Assembly: GCF_017377775.1 (NCBI RefSeq)
Contig: NZ_JAFVLN010000027.1
Location: 1-64,000 of the forward strand
Origin: Streptomyces sp. VRA16 Mangrove soil
Lineage (GTDB): Bacteria; Actinomycetota; Actinomycetes; Streptomycetales; Streptomycetaceae
Length of the DNA stretch: 64,000 nt
Reading direction: 5' to 3'
The translations under genes were made by a program, and so were the position numbers. Below the pieces are notes generated by a model. That model saw only the letters and a list, made by a program, of their open reading frames with translations, was not told the DNA's origin and made no database searches. Below, in pieces: positions 43,414 to 51,850 of this stretch (its first letter is position 1; the number at the start of each line of letters is the position of its first letter).

Positions 43414-44790
43414 TCAGGTGGCCAGATCCACCGCCCCCGCGATGAGCGCGGCCACGCTCTCCGCGTACATCGCGTCGCCCCGCTCGAACCGGGCCCGGCT
43501 GGCCCCGCGCAGGAACGTCACGACCCCCAGCGTCCGCCCCCGGCTGCGCAGCACCGCGCACAGCGCGAACCGGCTGCCTTCGGGCCACTGCCGGGCCGCC
43601 GCCCACTCCGCCGCGTCGGCGGCCCCCGGCGCGCCGGCCCGCACTGAACCGGCGCGCTCCACGCACTGCAGCGCCGGGTGCCCCTCCCCGTAGCGCACCG
43701 GCAGCGCGCCCCGCGTCACCAGCAGGCTCGGCCCCGGCGCCCCCGAGGGCGTCGCGGCGGCCCGCACGAGACGCAGCGGCTCCTCGCTCGCCACCAGATC
43801 GATCACCGCGTGATCCGCGAACCCGGCGAGCGCGAAGTCCAGATGCACGGTCGCCGCCTCGCCCGGGTCCTCGCACTCGGAGGCGGCCCGTGCCGCGCGA
43901 TGCAACTGATGCGCCCGGAAACGGAGTTGGGACCCCTCGGCCTCGGTCAGCTTGGCCTCGGTCACGTCCTGGAACAGCCAGCCGACCCCCAGCGGCACCG
44001 GCTCCTCGGCGAGCGGCGACGCCAGCCGCACGAAGCCGCTGCGCCAGCACCGCCGGTCCTGCTTCCCGTCGGTGCCCCGCACCGACACCCACACCTCCAT
44101 CGGCGCGGGCGGCGCCCCCTCGGACAGGACGTGCGCGAGGGCGCCCTCCAGTTCCTCCACGCCCTGTGCGATCAACTCGCCCAGGGGCCGCCCGAGCACC
44201 GCGGTGCGCCCCGAGCCGAGGGCCCGCGCCGCATGACCGTTGCAGACGGCCGGCCGCAGGTCGGCGTCGACGATCACGACCCCCCAGGAGGCGTCCTCGA
44301 ACAGCGCCTCGCTCAGGGCGATCGATCGCTCCAGATCGATCTGCGCGTGCACCTCGCTGAAGGCGCAGTACACCCCGGCGGGTTTGCCGTCGGGGCCGCG
44401 GACGGCGGCCGACTGGGTCCGGACCAGCACCCGCCCGCCGTCCTTCCTGACGAGCGCGAACTCGTGCACCTGCCGGCCCGACGCGTGCATCGCGGCGAGC
44501 AGCCGCCCCTGCACCTCGTCGGCGTCCGACGACCGCACGGCCCAGCCCGCGAACCCCTGCCGGCCCACGGCCTCGCCGGGCGACCACCCGAGGATCCGCT
44601 CGGCCTCCCGGTTCCAGTGGGTCACGAACCCGTCGGCGTCGAAGGCGCACAGGGCGGCATCCATGCCGTCGAGCAGAGCGGCCAGCAGATCGCCTCCGGC
44701 GGACCCGCCGCTCTCCTCGGGGCCATCGGGCTCATCGGGCTCTTCAGGACCGAGCTCATCAGTGGTTCCACTACGCCGGGAAGCACTCAC
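43414..44790 (-). CDS. PAS-PAS-GAF sensory protein without output domain
   Basis: This 458-residue cytoplasmic protein has an acidic disordered N-terminus (residues 1-33, Glu/Pro/Gly). PAS1 is about 35-155 (ALCAFDADGFVTHWNREAERILGW, EFALVRKDGGRVLVRTQSA). PAS2 is about 157-280 (FEDASWGVVIVDADLRPAVCN, ending VGWLFQDVTEAKLTEAE). A GAF-like domain is about 295-458 (EPLRLVRAAATPSGA, GSRFALCAVLRSRGRTLGVV). The family usually carries a PP2C (SpoIIE) phosphatase or kinase after GAF; here the protein ends at AVDLAT, so no catalytic output is present. It starts at a GTG. Confidence 0.85.
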   Translation of the reverse strand: MSASRRSGTTDELGPEEPDEPDGPEESGGSAGGDLLAALLDGMDAALCAFDADGFVTHWNREAERILGWSPGEAVGRQGFAGWAVRSSDADEVQGRLLAAMHASGRQVHEFALVRKDGGRVLVRTQSAAVRGPDGKPAGVYCAFSEVHAQIDLERSIALSEALFEDASWGVVIVDADLRPAVCNGHAARALGSGRTAVLGRPLGELIAQGVEELEGALAHVLSEGAPPAPMEVWVSVRGTDGKQDRRCWRSGFVRLASPLAEEPVPLGVGWLFQDVTEAKLTEAEGSQLRFRAHQLHRAARAASECEDPGEAATVHLDFALAGFADHAVIDLVASEEPLRLVRAAATPSGAPGPSLLVTRGALPVRYGEGHPALQCVERAGSVRAGAPGAADAAEWAAARQWPEGSRFALCAVLRSRGRTLGVVTFLRGASRARFERGDAMYAESVAALIAGAVDLAT

Positions 44791-44895
44791 CTGGCACCCC
44801 CTGCAGGCTGTGACGGCGCGCCGACATACGCGTACTGCTTCAGATCATTCAACTCGAACGTGACGCATCCCACACGGGGTTCGGTCAACTTCGAG

Positions 44896-44932
44896 GAATC
44901 GGAGGAGTTCGGGGGCTCGGAGGAGTTCGGGG
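44896..44932. repeat. 18-bp direct repeat, low-complexity tract upstream of the DinB gene
   Basis: GAATCGGAGGAGTTCGGGGG and CTCGGAGGAGTTCGGGG are tandem near-identical units, followed by degenerate TCGGGG-x-TTCGGGG repeats to about 44970. This lies in the 5' region of the DinB gene. Confidence 0.7.
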
Positions 44933-45001
44933 ACGTCGGGGGCTTCGGGGATATCGGGGGCCGCGTGGACATCGGTGTACGCACCCTTCCAGGATGCAGC
45001 C

Positions 45002-45529
45002 ATGACCACGACTCCCGACGGCCGCCCCGTACCCCCGCCGCACGCCGACGAGCGCACCACGCTGGAGAGTTGGCTCGACTTCCACCGTGCGACGCTGGCC
45101 CTCAAGTGCGCGGACCTCGCCGACGCCCAGGCCCGCACCGCCGCCGTCCCGACCTCCGCCCTCACCCTGCTCGGCCTGGTCCAGCACCTGGCCGAGGTCG
45201 AACGAAACTGGTTCCAGCGCATCCTGGCGGGCGCCCAAGTCCCGCCGGTCTTCCCGGACTCGGGCCCGGACGGCTTCGCCCTCACCGCGGACCGCACCCT
45301 GGCGGACGCCCTGACCCAGTGGCGCGCCGAGGTCACCCGCTCCCGCGAACTCGCCGCCGCACGCGCCCTGGACGCCCCCGGGACCCTCTCCCCGCAGGAA
45401 GCCGTCCATGCGGGCACCTCCACGATCTCTCTGCGCTGGATCCTGACGCACCTGATCGAGGAGTACGCCCGTCACAACGGCCACGCGGACCTGTTGAGGG
45501 AAGCCGTCGACGGTGTGACCGGGGCCTGA
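45002..45529 (+). CDS. DinB family protein (DUF664)
   Basis: This 175-residue four-helix protein starts at the ATG at 45002 with AGGA 8 bases upstream. The three metal-binding His positions of the DinB/DUF664 fold are visible: His in TLLGLVQHLAEVERNW, and two in THLIEEYARHNGHADLLRE. The fold is shared with mycothiol- and bacillithiol-dependent S-transferases, so a thiol-dependent detoxification role is possible but not shown. It is divergent from the PAS-GAF gene and separated from it by the Gly/Glu-coding low-complexity tract. Confidence 0.9.
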   Translation: MTTTPDGRPVPPPHADERTTLESWLDFHRATLALKCADLADAQARTAAVPTSALTLLGLVQHLAEVERNWFQRILAGAQVPPVFPDSGPDGFALTADRTLADALTQWRAEVTRSRELAAARALDAPGTLSPQEAVHAGTSTISLRWILTHLIEEYARHNGHADLLREAVDGVTGA

Positions 45530-45562
45530 GAACCCGCTCGCACCAAGTCCTCGAAAAATAGG

Positions 45563-45591
45563 TTGAGCCCTCCCGGAGCTCTTCATAAGGT
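45563..45591 (+). promoter_or_regulatory. Good sigma-70-type promoter with no assigned gene
   Basis: TTGAGC (45563-45568), 17-bp spacer, TAAGGT (45586-45591). Predicted start is near 45598. It reads into the 12-codon ORF at 45625 and toward the convergent gene at 45835. Confidence 0.6.
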
Positions 45592-45624
45592 GGCGCGTAC
45601 ACGAGAAGGGAGGTGGTTCGGCAG

Positions 45625-45663
45625 ATGTATGAATACCGGACGCGTGAGGTGACTGCGGGCTAG
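45625..45663 (+). CDS. 12-residue leader-like ORF
   Basis: ATG at 45625 reads MYEYRTREVTAG then TAG at 45661-45663. It has one of the best Shine-Dalgarno sequences in the window (GGGAGGTGG, 45608-45616, 8 bases before the ATG) and a good promoter 34 bp upstream. There is no run of one amino acid that would mark a classical attenuator. Downstream sequence is G+C-rich with several short dyads and the long inverted repeat at 45749-45819. It is followed by no same-strand gene until 46290, so it is either a small-protein gene, a regulatory uORF of an RNA, or both. Confidence 0.45.
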   Translation: MYEYRTREVTAG

Positions 45664-45748
45664 CGGCCCGACGTCGCATCTCGAATTCGGCGCCGGACCG
45701 GCACGTGATCCGTGCGTGCAGCCGGCCCCTATTCCCAAGCAGTCACCC

Positions 45749-45819
45749 GACCCGCGAGCTGCCGGTACGTCCGGCCGGCTTCCACCCGTCCAGTACGGGG
45801 GAACCACAGCTCGCGGGTC
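45749..45819. terminator. 13-bp long-range inverted repeat between convergent transcripts
   Basis: GACCCGCGAGCTG (45749-45761) is perfectly complementary to CAGCTCGCGGGTC (45807-45819), enclosing 45 bases. It lies 15 bases past the stop of the leftward gene at 45835 and ~85 bases past the 12-codon ORF. It could end both transcripts or be part of a structured RNA. Confidence 0.5.
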
Positions 45820-45834
45820 GCCTGCGTTCTCGGG

Positions 45835-46224
45835 CTACACCATCCGGCCGCGCGCCCAGGCGCGGCCCGCCGCCACGTCCTGGGTGGCCGTGGTCGGGCA
45901 GCCCCAGAGCTTGTCTCCGCTGTGGATGGCCCTGGCCCGCTCCGCCGTGATGTGCGCCGGTGCCACGAAGGCGAGGCCGCGGCAGTGGGCCGTCAGGCCG
46001 GGGCGCAGCTCCTTGAGGGCGCGGATCCGCTCGGTGGCGGGGGCGCCCGTGGGGCGTTCCTCGGGCTCCGGCATCAGAAGGACCGCGGTGAACGGGACGG
46101 CCCGGTCGGCGAGGCCGCGCAGTTCGCGCAGGACCAGGTCCTGGGCCTCCGGTGTGGGCAGCCCGGTCGCGTCGATCTCGTGAACCGCTCTGCCCCGTGC
46201 CTCTCGTGCCTCTCGTGCGTCCAT
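45835..46224 (-). CDS. Small conserved protein, possibly STAS/SpoIIAA-like
   Basis: This 129-residue protein starts at the ATG at 46224. There is no Shine-Dalgarno (CTCCCCTCCC precedes it), but a -10 TACACT at 46238-46233 puts the transcript start at about the ATG, so a leaderless mRNA is likely. Alternating strands and helices (AVPFTAVLLMPEPEE, GLAFVAPAHITAERARAIHS, ATQDVAAGRAWARGRM) look like the SpoIIAA-like/STAS fold of Streptomyces small proteins, an inference from pattern only. It is divergent from a TetR regulator across a shared operator, so it is probably that regulator's target. Confidence 0.7.
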   Translation of the reverse strand: MDAREAREARGRAVHEIDATGLPTPEAQDLVLRELRGLADRAVPFTAVLLMPEPEERPTGAPATERIRALKELRPGLTAHCRGLAFVAPAHITAERARAIHSGDKLWGCPTTATQDVAAGRAWARGRMV

Positions 46225-46244
46225 GGGAGGGGAGTGTACGCACT

Positions 46245-46265
46245 TTAGCGACCAGTGGTCACTAA
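46245..46265. promoter_or_regulatory. 21-bp TetR operator in divergent promoter
   Basis: TTAGCGACCA-G-TGGTCACTAA: 10-base arms with one mismatch, about as good a palindrome as TetR operators get. It overlaps the -35 region of the leftward promoter (-10 TACACT, 46238-46233) and precedes a TAGCCT -10-like box (46277-46282) for the TetR gene. Confidence 0.7.
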
Positions 46266-46289
46266 TAAGGTCGGCATAGCCTTGCCGCG

Positions 46290-46874
46290 ATGACCACAAA
46301 GGCGAAGAACACGACCGGAAACCGGCCGGGACGGCCCGCGCGGCTCAGCCGCGAGCTGATCGTCGAGGCCGCGCTGCGGGGCGACGTGGAGACGCTCACC
46401 ATGCGGGAACTGGCGTCCCGGCTCGGGGTCGCGCACTCCTCGCTCTACCGGTGGGTGCCCGACCGGGACGGGGTGCTCGACCTGGTGAGCGAGGTCATGG
46501 TCGAGCGGCTGCTGCCCGCGGGGGAGCCGGGGCCCGACGACTGGCGGGAGTGGCTGGCACGGCTCGCCCGGTCGATGCGGGACGAGTTCCTGGCCGTACC
46601 CGGGTACGCCGCCCATGTGGCCCGCCCGCACCGGCACCACCCGGAGTCGTTCGGGCGGCTGCGGGAGCGGGTCGTCGCGGCGTTCCGGGCGGCCGGTGCG
46701 GGGGAGGCGGACGCCGAGTCGAGCTGGCAGGTGTTCGGGTTCGGGGTGGTGCGGTGGCTCGGGGCGGCCGGGAGCGGGCCCGACGAGCCGTCGTTCGAGG
46801 CGTTCCTGGAGACCTTGCTGCGCGGACTTCCGGTCGGTTCCGGGCCCCTTGACCGGCCCCTGCACCCCTCTTAG
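46290..46874 (+). CDS. TetR family regulator
   Basis: This 194-residue TetR-fold repressor has an N-terminal basic tail (MTTKAKNTTGNRPGRPARLS), HTH LTMRELASRLGVAHSSLYRWV, and an all-helical C-terminal domain resembling the TetR/TetR_C tetracycline-type (GYAAHVARPHRHHPESFGRLRERVV). A -10-like TAGCCT (46277-46282) lies 7 bases before the ATG, so this mRNA may also be leaderless. The TAG stop overlaps the convergent ABC permease's TAA by four bases. Ligand unknown. Confidence 0.88.
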   Translation: MTTKAKNTTGNRPGRPARLSRELIVEAALRGDVETLTMRELASRLGVAHSSLYRWVPDRDGVLDLVSEVMVERLLPAGEPGPDDWREWLARLARSMRDEFLAVPGYAAHVARPHRHHPESFGRLRERVVAAFRAAGAGEADAESSWQVFGFGVVRWLGAAGSGPDEPSFEAFLETLLRGLPVGSGPLDRPLHPS

Positions 46875-48457
46875 CCCTTGCTCACCGCCGCCAGGATCTC
46901 CGGCAGCCGGTCCGCCGTGCGGGGAGCGGCGAGGTGGAGGCCGATGAGGGTGAGACCGGCGCCGTACGCCGCGCCGACGGGCAGGACGGTCCAGGCCCAG
47001 GCGTCCGCACCCGTCGCGTGCAGGGCGATCGTGAGGGCGATGACGGGCGCGCAGAGCAGCGCCGCGGCCACCATGCCGCCGAAGATGGAGATCCAGGCGA
47101 GCCCGGCCTGACCGGGGGCGACGTTCTTGTACCCCTCCTGCGGGATGGAGTACGGGAAGCGGGCCGAGGTCCAGGCGCCGGTGGCGAGCATCGCGCCGAG
47201 CAGGGCGAACGAGAGCCCGAGGGCCTCCGGGAGGTCGGGCCAGGCACCCAGCAGCGCCGTGGTCACCACCGTCACCAGGGTCGCGTACGGGAGGGTGATC
47301 AAAAGCAGCGCCAGCGCGCGGGCCCGGAGTTCGGTGTAGGCGTCGCGCGGGGTCGCGATGGCCATCGCCACCATCCAGAACGCCGAGGTGTCCTGCCCGA
47401 ACTGGTTGTACATCTGGATGCCGAGCATCCCGGCGGCGAAGCACGCGAAGTAGACGGAGCCGGTGCCCTGGAGGGCGTTGAAGACGGGCACGATCAGGCC
47501 GATCGCCAGGGAGGTCACCCAGGCGGCCTTGGTCTTCGGGTCGCGCCACACGTAGCGCAGGCTGCGTTCCATCACGGTGCCGGTGCGGCCGGTGGGCAGC
47601 AGGCGGCGGCCGGAGCCGGTGGTGCGGCCGCGGCGGGTGGGTTCCGCGGCCTGCAGGGTGGACCCGTCGGGGGCGGTCATCAGGCGGGTGAGCGCGCGCC
47701 GCCAGGCCAGCAGGAGGCCCGCCAACGCCACGGCGCAGAGCGCCAGTTGGGCGACCGCGACGCCGTACGAGCCGTCGCCCGCCGCGTCCACCGCGCCGAT
47801 CGCCGCCCCGGGCGGCACCCAGCGCAGTACGTCCGCCGCCGGGTCGAGCGCCTGCACCCCGCCCGCGCGGCCCAGCCGCTGCACGCCGAAGTTGACCAGC
47901 TGGGCGCCGATCGCGATGACGAGGCCGCTGAGGACGGCGAGGTCGCGGCCCCTGCGGCTGGTGAGCAGACGGATGTTGGCGGCGGCCACGGCGCGGGCCA
48001 GGGCGACGCAGATCAGCAGGGCGAGGGGGACGGCGAGCACGGCGGTCACCGCGCCCGCGGGCCCGCGCGCCGTCGCGTAGCCGGAGCCGCCGAGCAGGCA
48101 GAGCGTGAACACGGGTCCGATGCCGACGAGGGACGCGACGAGCAGTCCGCGCACCAGCGGATCGGGGTGCAGCGGCAGCATCGCGAGCCGGGTCGGGTCG
48201 AGGGTCTCGTCGCCGCTGGGGAAGAACAGCGGCAGCACGGCCCAGCCGAGTGCGAGCAGCGTGGTGAGCAGGATGCCGATCGTCGCGGCGTGCGCGGTGC
48301 CGTGCAGCAGGAGCAGGGCGAGCAGTTGCAGCGCCCCGATCAGCAGGACGACGACGAGGGAGGCGAGGTAGGCCGCGCGCCGTCCGCCGGACTGGCGCAG
48401 TCCGCCCCGCAGGAGGGCGAGCTTCAGGCGGACGAGGGTGCCCGTGAGGCCCGTCAT
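46871..48457 (-). CDS. ABC-type exporter permease
   Basis: This 528-residue polytopic protein has about 12 predicted helices, without a nucleotide-binding domain. It begins MTGLTGTLVRLKLALLRGGL and contains long hydrophobic runs (YLASLVVVLLIGALQLLALLLL, IGILLTTLLALGWAVLPLFF) and a cytoplasmic loop rich in Arg (TRRGRTTGSGRRLLPTGRTG). Its ATG overlaps the ATPase stop (ATGA), so the two form one transporter. It resembles large ABC-2-like permeases of lipid or peptide exporters (CcmB/YhgE-like). Convergent with the TetR gene. Confidence 0.9.
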   Translation of the reverse strand: MTGLTGTLVRLKLALLRGGLRQSGGRRAAYLASLVVVLLIGALQLLALLLLHGTAHAATIGILLTTLLALGWAVLPLFFPSGDETLDPTRLAMLPLHPDPLVRGLLVASLVGIGPVFTLCLLGGSGYATARGPAGAVTAVLAVPLALLICVALARAVAAANIRLLTSRRGRDLAVLSGLVIAIGAQLVNFGVQRLGRAGGVQALDPAADVLRWVPPGAAIGAVDAAGDGSYGVAVAQLALCAVALAGLLLAWRRALTRLMTAPDGSTLQAAEPTRRGRTTGSGRRLLPTGRTGTVMERSLRYVWRDPKTKAAWVTSLAIGLIVPVFNALQGTGSVYFACFAAGMLGIQMYNQFGQDTSAFWMVAMAIATPRDAYTELRARALALLLITLPYATLVTVVTTALLGAWPDLPEALGLSFALLGAMLATGAWTSARFPYSIPQEGYKNVAPGQAGLAWISIFGGMVAAALLCAPVIALTIALHATGADAWAWTVLPVGAAYGAGLTLIGLHLAAPRTADRLPEILAAVSKG

Positions 48458-49251
48458 GCGTCGGTCTCCGGCGCGGCGGCCGGGTTGCCGAGCCAGTCGA
48501 GCGCGCCCCCGGTGTCCCGCCCGTTCGCCCCCACCAGCGCCAGGAACGCCTCCTGGAGCGAGGCCGCGTCGCCGCGTACGTCCGTCAGGGGGCCCTGGGC
48601 CCGGATCCGGCCCGCCGCCATGACCGCGACCCAGTCGCACAGCGACTCGACGAGCTCCATGACGTGGGAGGAGAAGACGACGGTGGCGCCCGAGCGGGTG
48701 TACCGCTCCAGGACACCGCGGATGGTCTGGGCCGACACCGGGTCGACGCCCTCGAACGGCTCGTCCAGGAAGAGGACTTCGGGATTGTGGAGGAGCGCCG
48801 CGGCGAGACCGATCTTCTTGCGCATGCCGGTCGAGTAGTCGACGACGAGTTTGTGCTGGGCGGAGGAGAGGTCCAGGACGTCCAGGAGCTGGCCCGCCCG
48901 CTTGTCGACCTCGGCGCCGGGCAGGCCCCGCAACCGCCCGGTGTAGGCGAGGAGTTCGCGTCCCGAGAGACGCTCGAACAGGCGCAGGCCCTCCGGCAGG
49001 ACACCGATGCGGGCCTTGACCCGGGCCGGGTCGGCCCAGACGTCGTGGCCCGCGACGTGCACGGTGCCGCGGTCGGGGCGCAGCAGCCCGGTGACCATGG
49101 AGAGCGTGGTGGTCTTGCCCGCCCCGTTCGGGCCGACCAGGCCGATGAACTTGCCCGCGGGGAGCGTGAGTTCGATCCCGGCGACCGCGGTCTGCCGGCC
49201 GAACGACTTCCAGAGGTCGTGAACGCGTACGGCTGCGGTTTCCCTGGTCAT
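48454..49251 (-). CDS. ABC transporter ATP-binding protein
   Basis: This 265-residue ATPase has Walker A GLVGPNGAGKTTTL, a Q-loop-region GVLPEGLRLFERLSGRE, ABC signature DYSTGMRKKIGLA, Walker B VLFLDEPFEGVD and the H-switch VFSSHVM. The STGMRKK signature variant and missing Q in the loop place it with ABC-2-type exporters (NatA/CcmA-like). The C-terminal ~40 residues are a variable tail. It starts at the ATG at 49251 and is the first gene of the leftward transporter operon. Confidence 0.94.
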   Translation of the reverse strand: MTRETAAVRVHDLWKSFGRQTAVAGIELTLPAGKFIGLVGPNGAGKTTTLSMVTGLLRPDRGTVHVAGHDVWADPARVKARIGVLPEGLRLFERLSGRELLAYTGRLRGLPGAEVDKRAGQLLDVLDLSSAQHKLVVDYSTGMRKKIGLAAALLHNPEVLFLDEPFEGVDPVSAQTIRGVLERYTRSGATVVFSSHVMELVESLCDWVAVMAAGRIRAQGPLTDVRGDAASLQEAFLALVGANGRDTGGALDWLGNPAAAPETDA

Positions 49252-49330
49252 CCGGGCACGATACGTCGGCCGTAGGGCGTCCGCGGGGAGGCGCTGCCCA
49301 GGGGGTCAGGAACCGGCCCCGGCGGCGTCC

Positions 49331-50023
49331 TCAGCGGCGTCCCTCGCGCCCGCACGCGTAGGCCAGCGGCGAGATGAGCTCCTCGGCGTCGGGCAGCCAG
49401 CGGTTCGCGGCGGTCGGGCGGCAGGCCCACTGGACGGCGCCCTGGCTGCCGAAGCGGGTCGGGGGCGCGGCGACGTACCCGCCCTCGCCGAGGGCGACCA
49501 GGTCGAGCGAGGCGGGCGGCCAGCCGAGCTTGCGGACGAGGTCGGGGACCTTGAGGGTGGCGCCGGGGAGCACGAAGAACTGCATGCGCCGGTCGGGGGT
49601 GCAGGTGACCGGGCCGAGCGTGAGCTCCATGCGCTCCATGCGGGCGAGCGCGAGGAACCCGGCGGTCTCGGGGACGTCGATGGCGTCGAAGGTGCGACCG
49701 GTGGGGAGGAGGATCGAGGACTTCGGCTGCTTCGACCACAGGCGGCGGGCGACGGTGGCGCTGCCGGTCGCCTGCGTGGCCCAGTCGGGGCGCGCGGGGT
49801 GTGCGCCGGGCCGCTCGCACTGGGGCTCGCCGCAGGAGCAGCGCTGGACGCCCTCGTCGAAGTCCAGCCAGGTACCGGGGAACACGTCCCAGTGCCGTTC
49901 TTCCGCATAGCGCACGGCCGTGTCCAGGAGGGATTCGCCGCGCTGTTGCGGGATCTGTCCGCTCGCGGTGACGGGGCTGACGGGTGACGTGACGTCCGAG
50001 GCGCCTGCGATGGTCTCTTCCAC
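49331..50023 (-). CDS. Stand-alone prim-pol domain protein (bifunctional DNA primase/polymerase family)
   Basis: This 230-residue protein starts at a GTG. Its RYAEERHWDVFPGTWLDF, Cys-rich CSCGEPQCERPGAHPARPDW and LLPTGRTFDAIDVPE match the N-terminal prim-pol domain. The D-x-I-D motif is present, but a second acidic catalytic position is not obvious and no helicase part follows. Streptomyces carry several such short copies whose role is unknown. It is co-directional with the ABC exporter operon and separated from it by 79 bp, and divergent from the regulator gene at 50298. Confidence 0.8.
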   Translation of the reverse strand: MEETIAGASDVTSPVSPVTASGQIPQQRGESLLDTAVRYAEERHWDVFPGTWLDFDEGVQRCSCGEPQCERPGAHPARPDWATQATGSATVARRLWSKQPKSSILLPTGRTFDAIDVPETAGFLALARMERMELTLGPVTCTPDRRMQFFVLPGATLKVPDLVRKLGWPPASLDLVALGEGGYVAAPPTRFGSQGAVQWACRPTAANRWLPDAEELISPLAYACGREGRR

Positions 50024-50297
50024 GCAGTTCTCAACTCCCGCCCCTCTCTGGGGTTACGGGCGCACGCGAGGGCGGAGAGGGAGCATCGCTCCTGTACGTG
50101 GGGCGCATGGGTGCATGGACGGGGGCGCGCAGGGGCGGCGGCAGCGGGGTTCGGGTAGCCAGGGACCAGAAGAACTGGGCGAGGGGGAGAACGCCTGAGA
50201 GGGTTATGTATTTCCTACCCGTTTGTGGCGCATCTTCCGTTTGTCTGCCGGGCATTGATCCACCGACCACGATCCTGGCCACAGCAGGGGGTACGTC

Positions 50298-51689
50298 ATG
50301 GCCGCACGGCCTCTCGTAGCGCGACAGCCCAACGAACGGCTGCAGTCGCTGATCCAGGAAGCGGGCTGCTCGAACGCGGGCCTGGCCCGCAGGGTCAACA
50401 TGTGCGGCGCGGAGCACGGGCTCGATCTGCGCTACGACAAGACATCCGTGGCCCGCTGGCTGCGCGGGCAGCAGCCGCGCGGCCGGGCGCCGGGCATCAT
50501 CGCCGAGGCGCTGGGCCGCAAGCTGGGCCGGACCGTCACGATCGACGAGATCGGGATGGCGAACGGCAAGAACCTCGCGTCCGGCGTCGGCCTGCAGTTC
50601 TCGCCGACCGTGCTCGGCGCCATCGAGCAGGTCTGCGAGCTGTGGCGCAGCGACGTGGGGCGCAGGGACTTCCTGTCCGGGTCCTCGGTCGCGTCGTCCG
50701 CGCTCGTCGAGCCGAGCCGGGACTGGCTGATCTCCGTGCCGGACTCGCAGGTGGCGCGGTCGGCCGGGCCGCGGGTCGGCCCGTCCGACGTGGCGGCGGT
50801 GCGCGCGATGACGCAGGCGCTGACCGATCTCGACCACCAGTACGGCAGCGGGCACGTCCGCCCCGTGGTGGTGCACTACCTGAACAGCGTGGTGAGCGGG
50901 CTGCTCGCGGGCTCGTACCGGGAGGCGGTCGGGCGTGAACTGTTCGCCGCCGTCGCGCGGTTGACGGAGCTCGCCGGGTACATGGCCGTCGACACCGGAC
51001 AGCCGGGCCTCGCCCAGCGCTACTACATCCAGGCACTCAGGCTTGCCCAGGCGGCGGGGGACCGCGGTTACGGCGGGTACGTACTGGCCGCGTCCATGAG
51101 CCACTTGGCGGCGCAGCTGGGCAACCCGCGCGAGATCGCCCAGCTCGCCCGCGCGGCTCAGGAGGGGGCGCGCGGACGCGTGACGCCGCGTGCGGAGGCG
51201 ATGTTCCACGCCGCCGAAGCGCGCGGCCACGCACTCCTCGGGGACGCCAGGTCCGCACAGACCGCGTCGGGCCGGGCCGTCGCGGCGATGGAACTGGCCG
51301 AGGGGCGCACGGAGTCGGGCGACGACCCGGCCTGGATCGCCCACTTCGACCACGCCTATCTCGCCGACGAACTCGCCCACTGCCACCGGGATCTGGGGCA
51401 GGCGCGGGACGCGGCGCGGTGCGCGCAGGAGTCGTTGGACGGGCATCCCGAGTCGCGGGCCAGGCGGCGCGCGATCGGTCTCGTGCTCCTCGCCACCGCT
51501 CATGTGCAACAGCGCGAGGTGGAACAGGCCTGCCACACGGGACTTCGGGCCGTCGAACTGCTCGGCACGCTGCGTTCGAACCGGGGCGCGGAGTACCTGG
51601 AGGACTTCAGGGAACGGCTCGAACCGTTCCGCGAGGAGGCCGTGGTGCGGGAGTTCGGGGCGCGGGTGGAGCTGCAGGCCGCCGCGTAG
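50298..51689 (+). CDS. Large HTH/TPR-like regulatory protein
   Basis: This 463-residue protein has an N-terminal atypical HTH (GLARRVNMCGAEHGLDLRYD, KTSVARWLRGQQP) about residues 20-60, then GGLQF-like linker and mostly helical TPR-type repeats (AQRYYIQALRLAQAAGDRGY, HLAAQLGNPREIAQLARAAQ, AHCHRDLGQARDAARCAQES). It matches Streptomyces regulators often annotated as sporulation or NsdA-like proteins. Start at the ATG at 50298 with GGGGGT upstream. The preceding 274 bp has AT-rich GGGTTATGTATTTC (50198 region), a likely promoter. Confidence 0.85.
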   Translation: MAARPLVARQPNERLQSLIQEAGCSNAGLARRVNMCGAEHGLDLRYDKTSVARWLRGQQPRGRAPGIIAEALGRKLGRTVTIDEIGMANGKNLASGVGLQFSPTVLGAIEQVCELWRSDVGRRDFLSGSSVASSALVEPSRDWLISVPDSQVARSAGPRVGPSDVAAVRAMTQALTDLDHQYGSGHVRPVVVHYLNSVVSGLLAGSYREAVGRELFAAVARLTELAGYMAVDTGQPGLAQRYYIQALRLAQAAGDRGYGGYVLAASMSHLAAQLGNPREIAQLARAAQEGARGRVTPRAEAMFHAAEARGHALLGDARSAQTASGRAVAAMELAEGRTESGDDPAWIAHFDHAYLADELAHCHRDLGQARDAARCAQESLDGHPESRARRRAIGLVLLATAHVQQREVEQACHTGLRAVELLGTLRSNRGAEYLEDFRERLEPFREEAVVREFGARVELQAAA

Positions 51690-51850
51690 CACCGGGGTCG
51701 GTAACAGCGTCGCCGGGGCCGGTTTTGTTACTCCCGTCACGGGGGAGGCTCTCGGGATTTGAGGTGCGTAGCACGGGCGTACGAGGACCCGGTAGCGTGA
51801 GCCGACGATTCCGTAATCCGTTATGGCCCCCATCCGTAGTAGGAGTCTCG

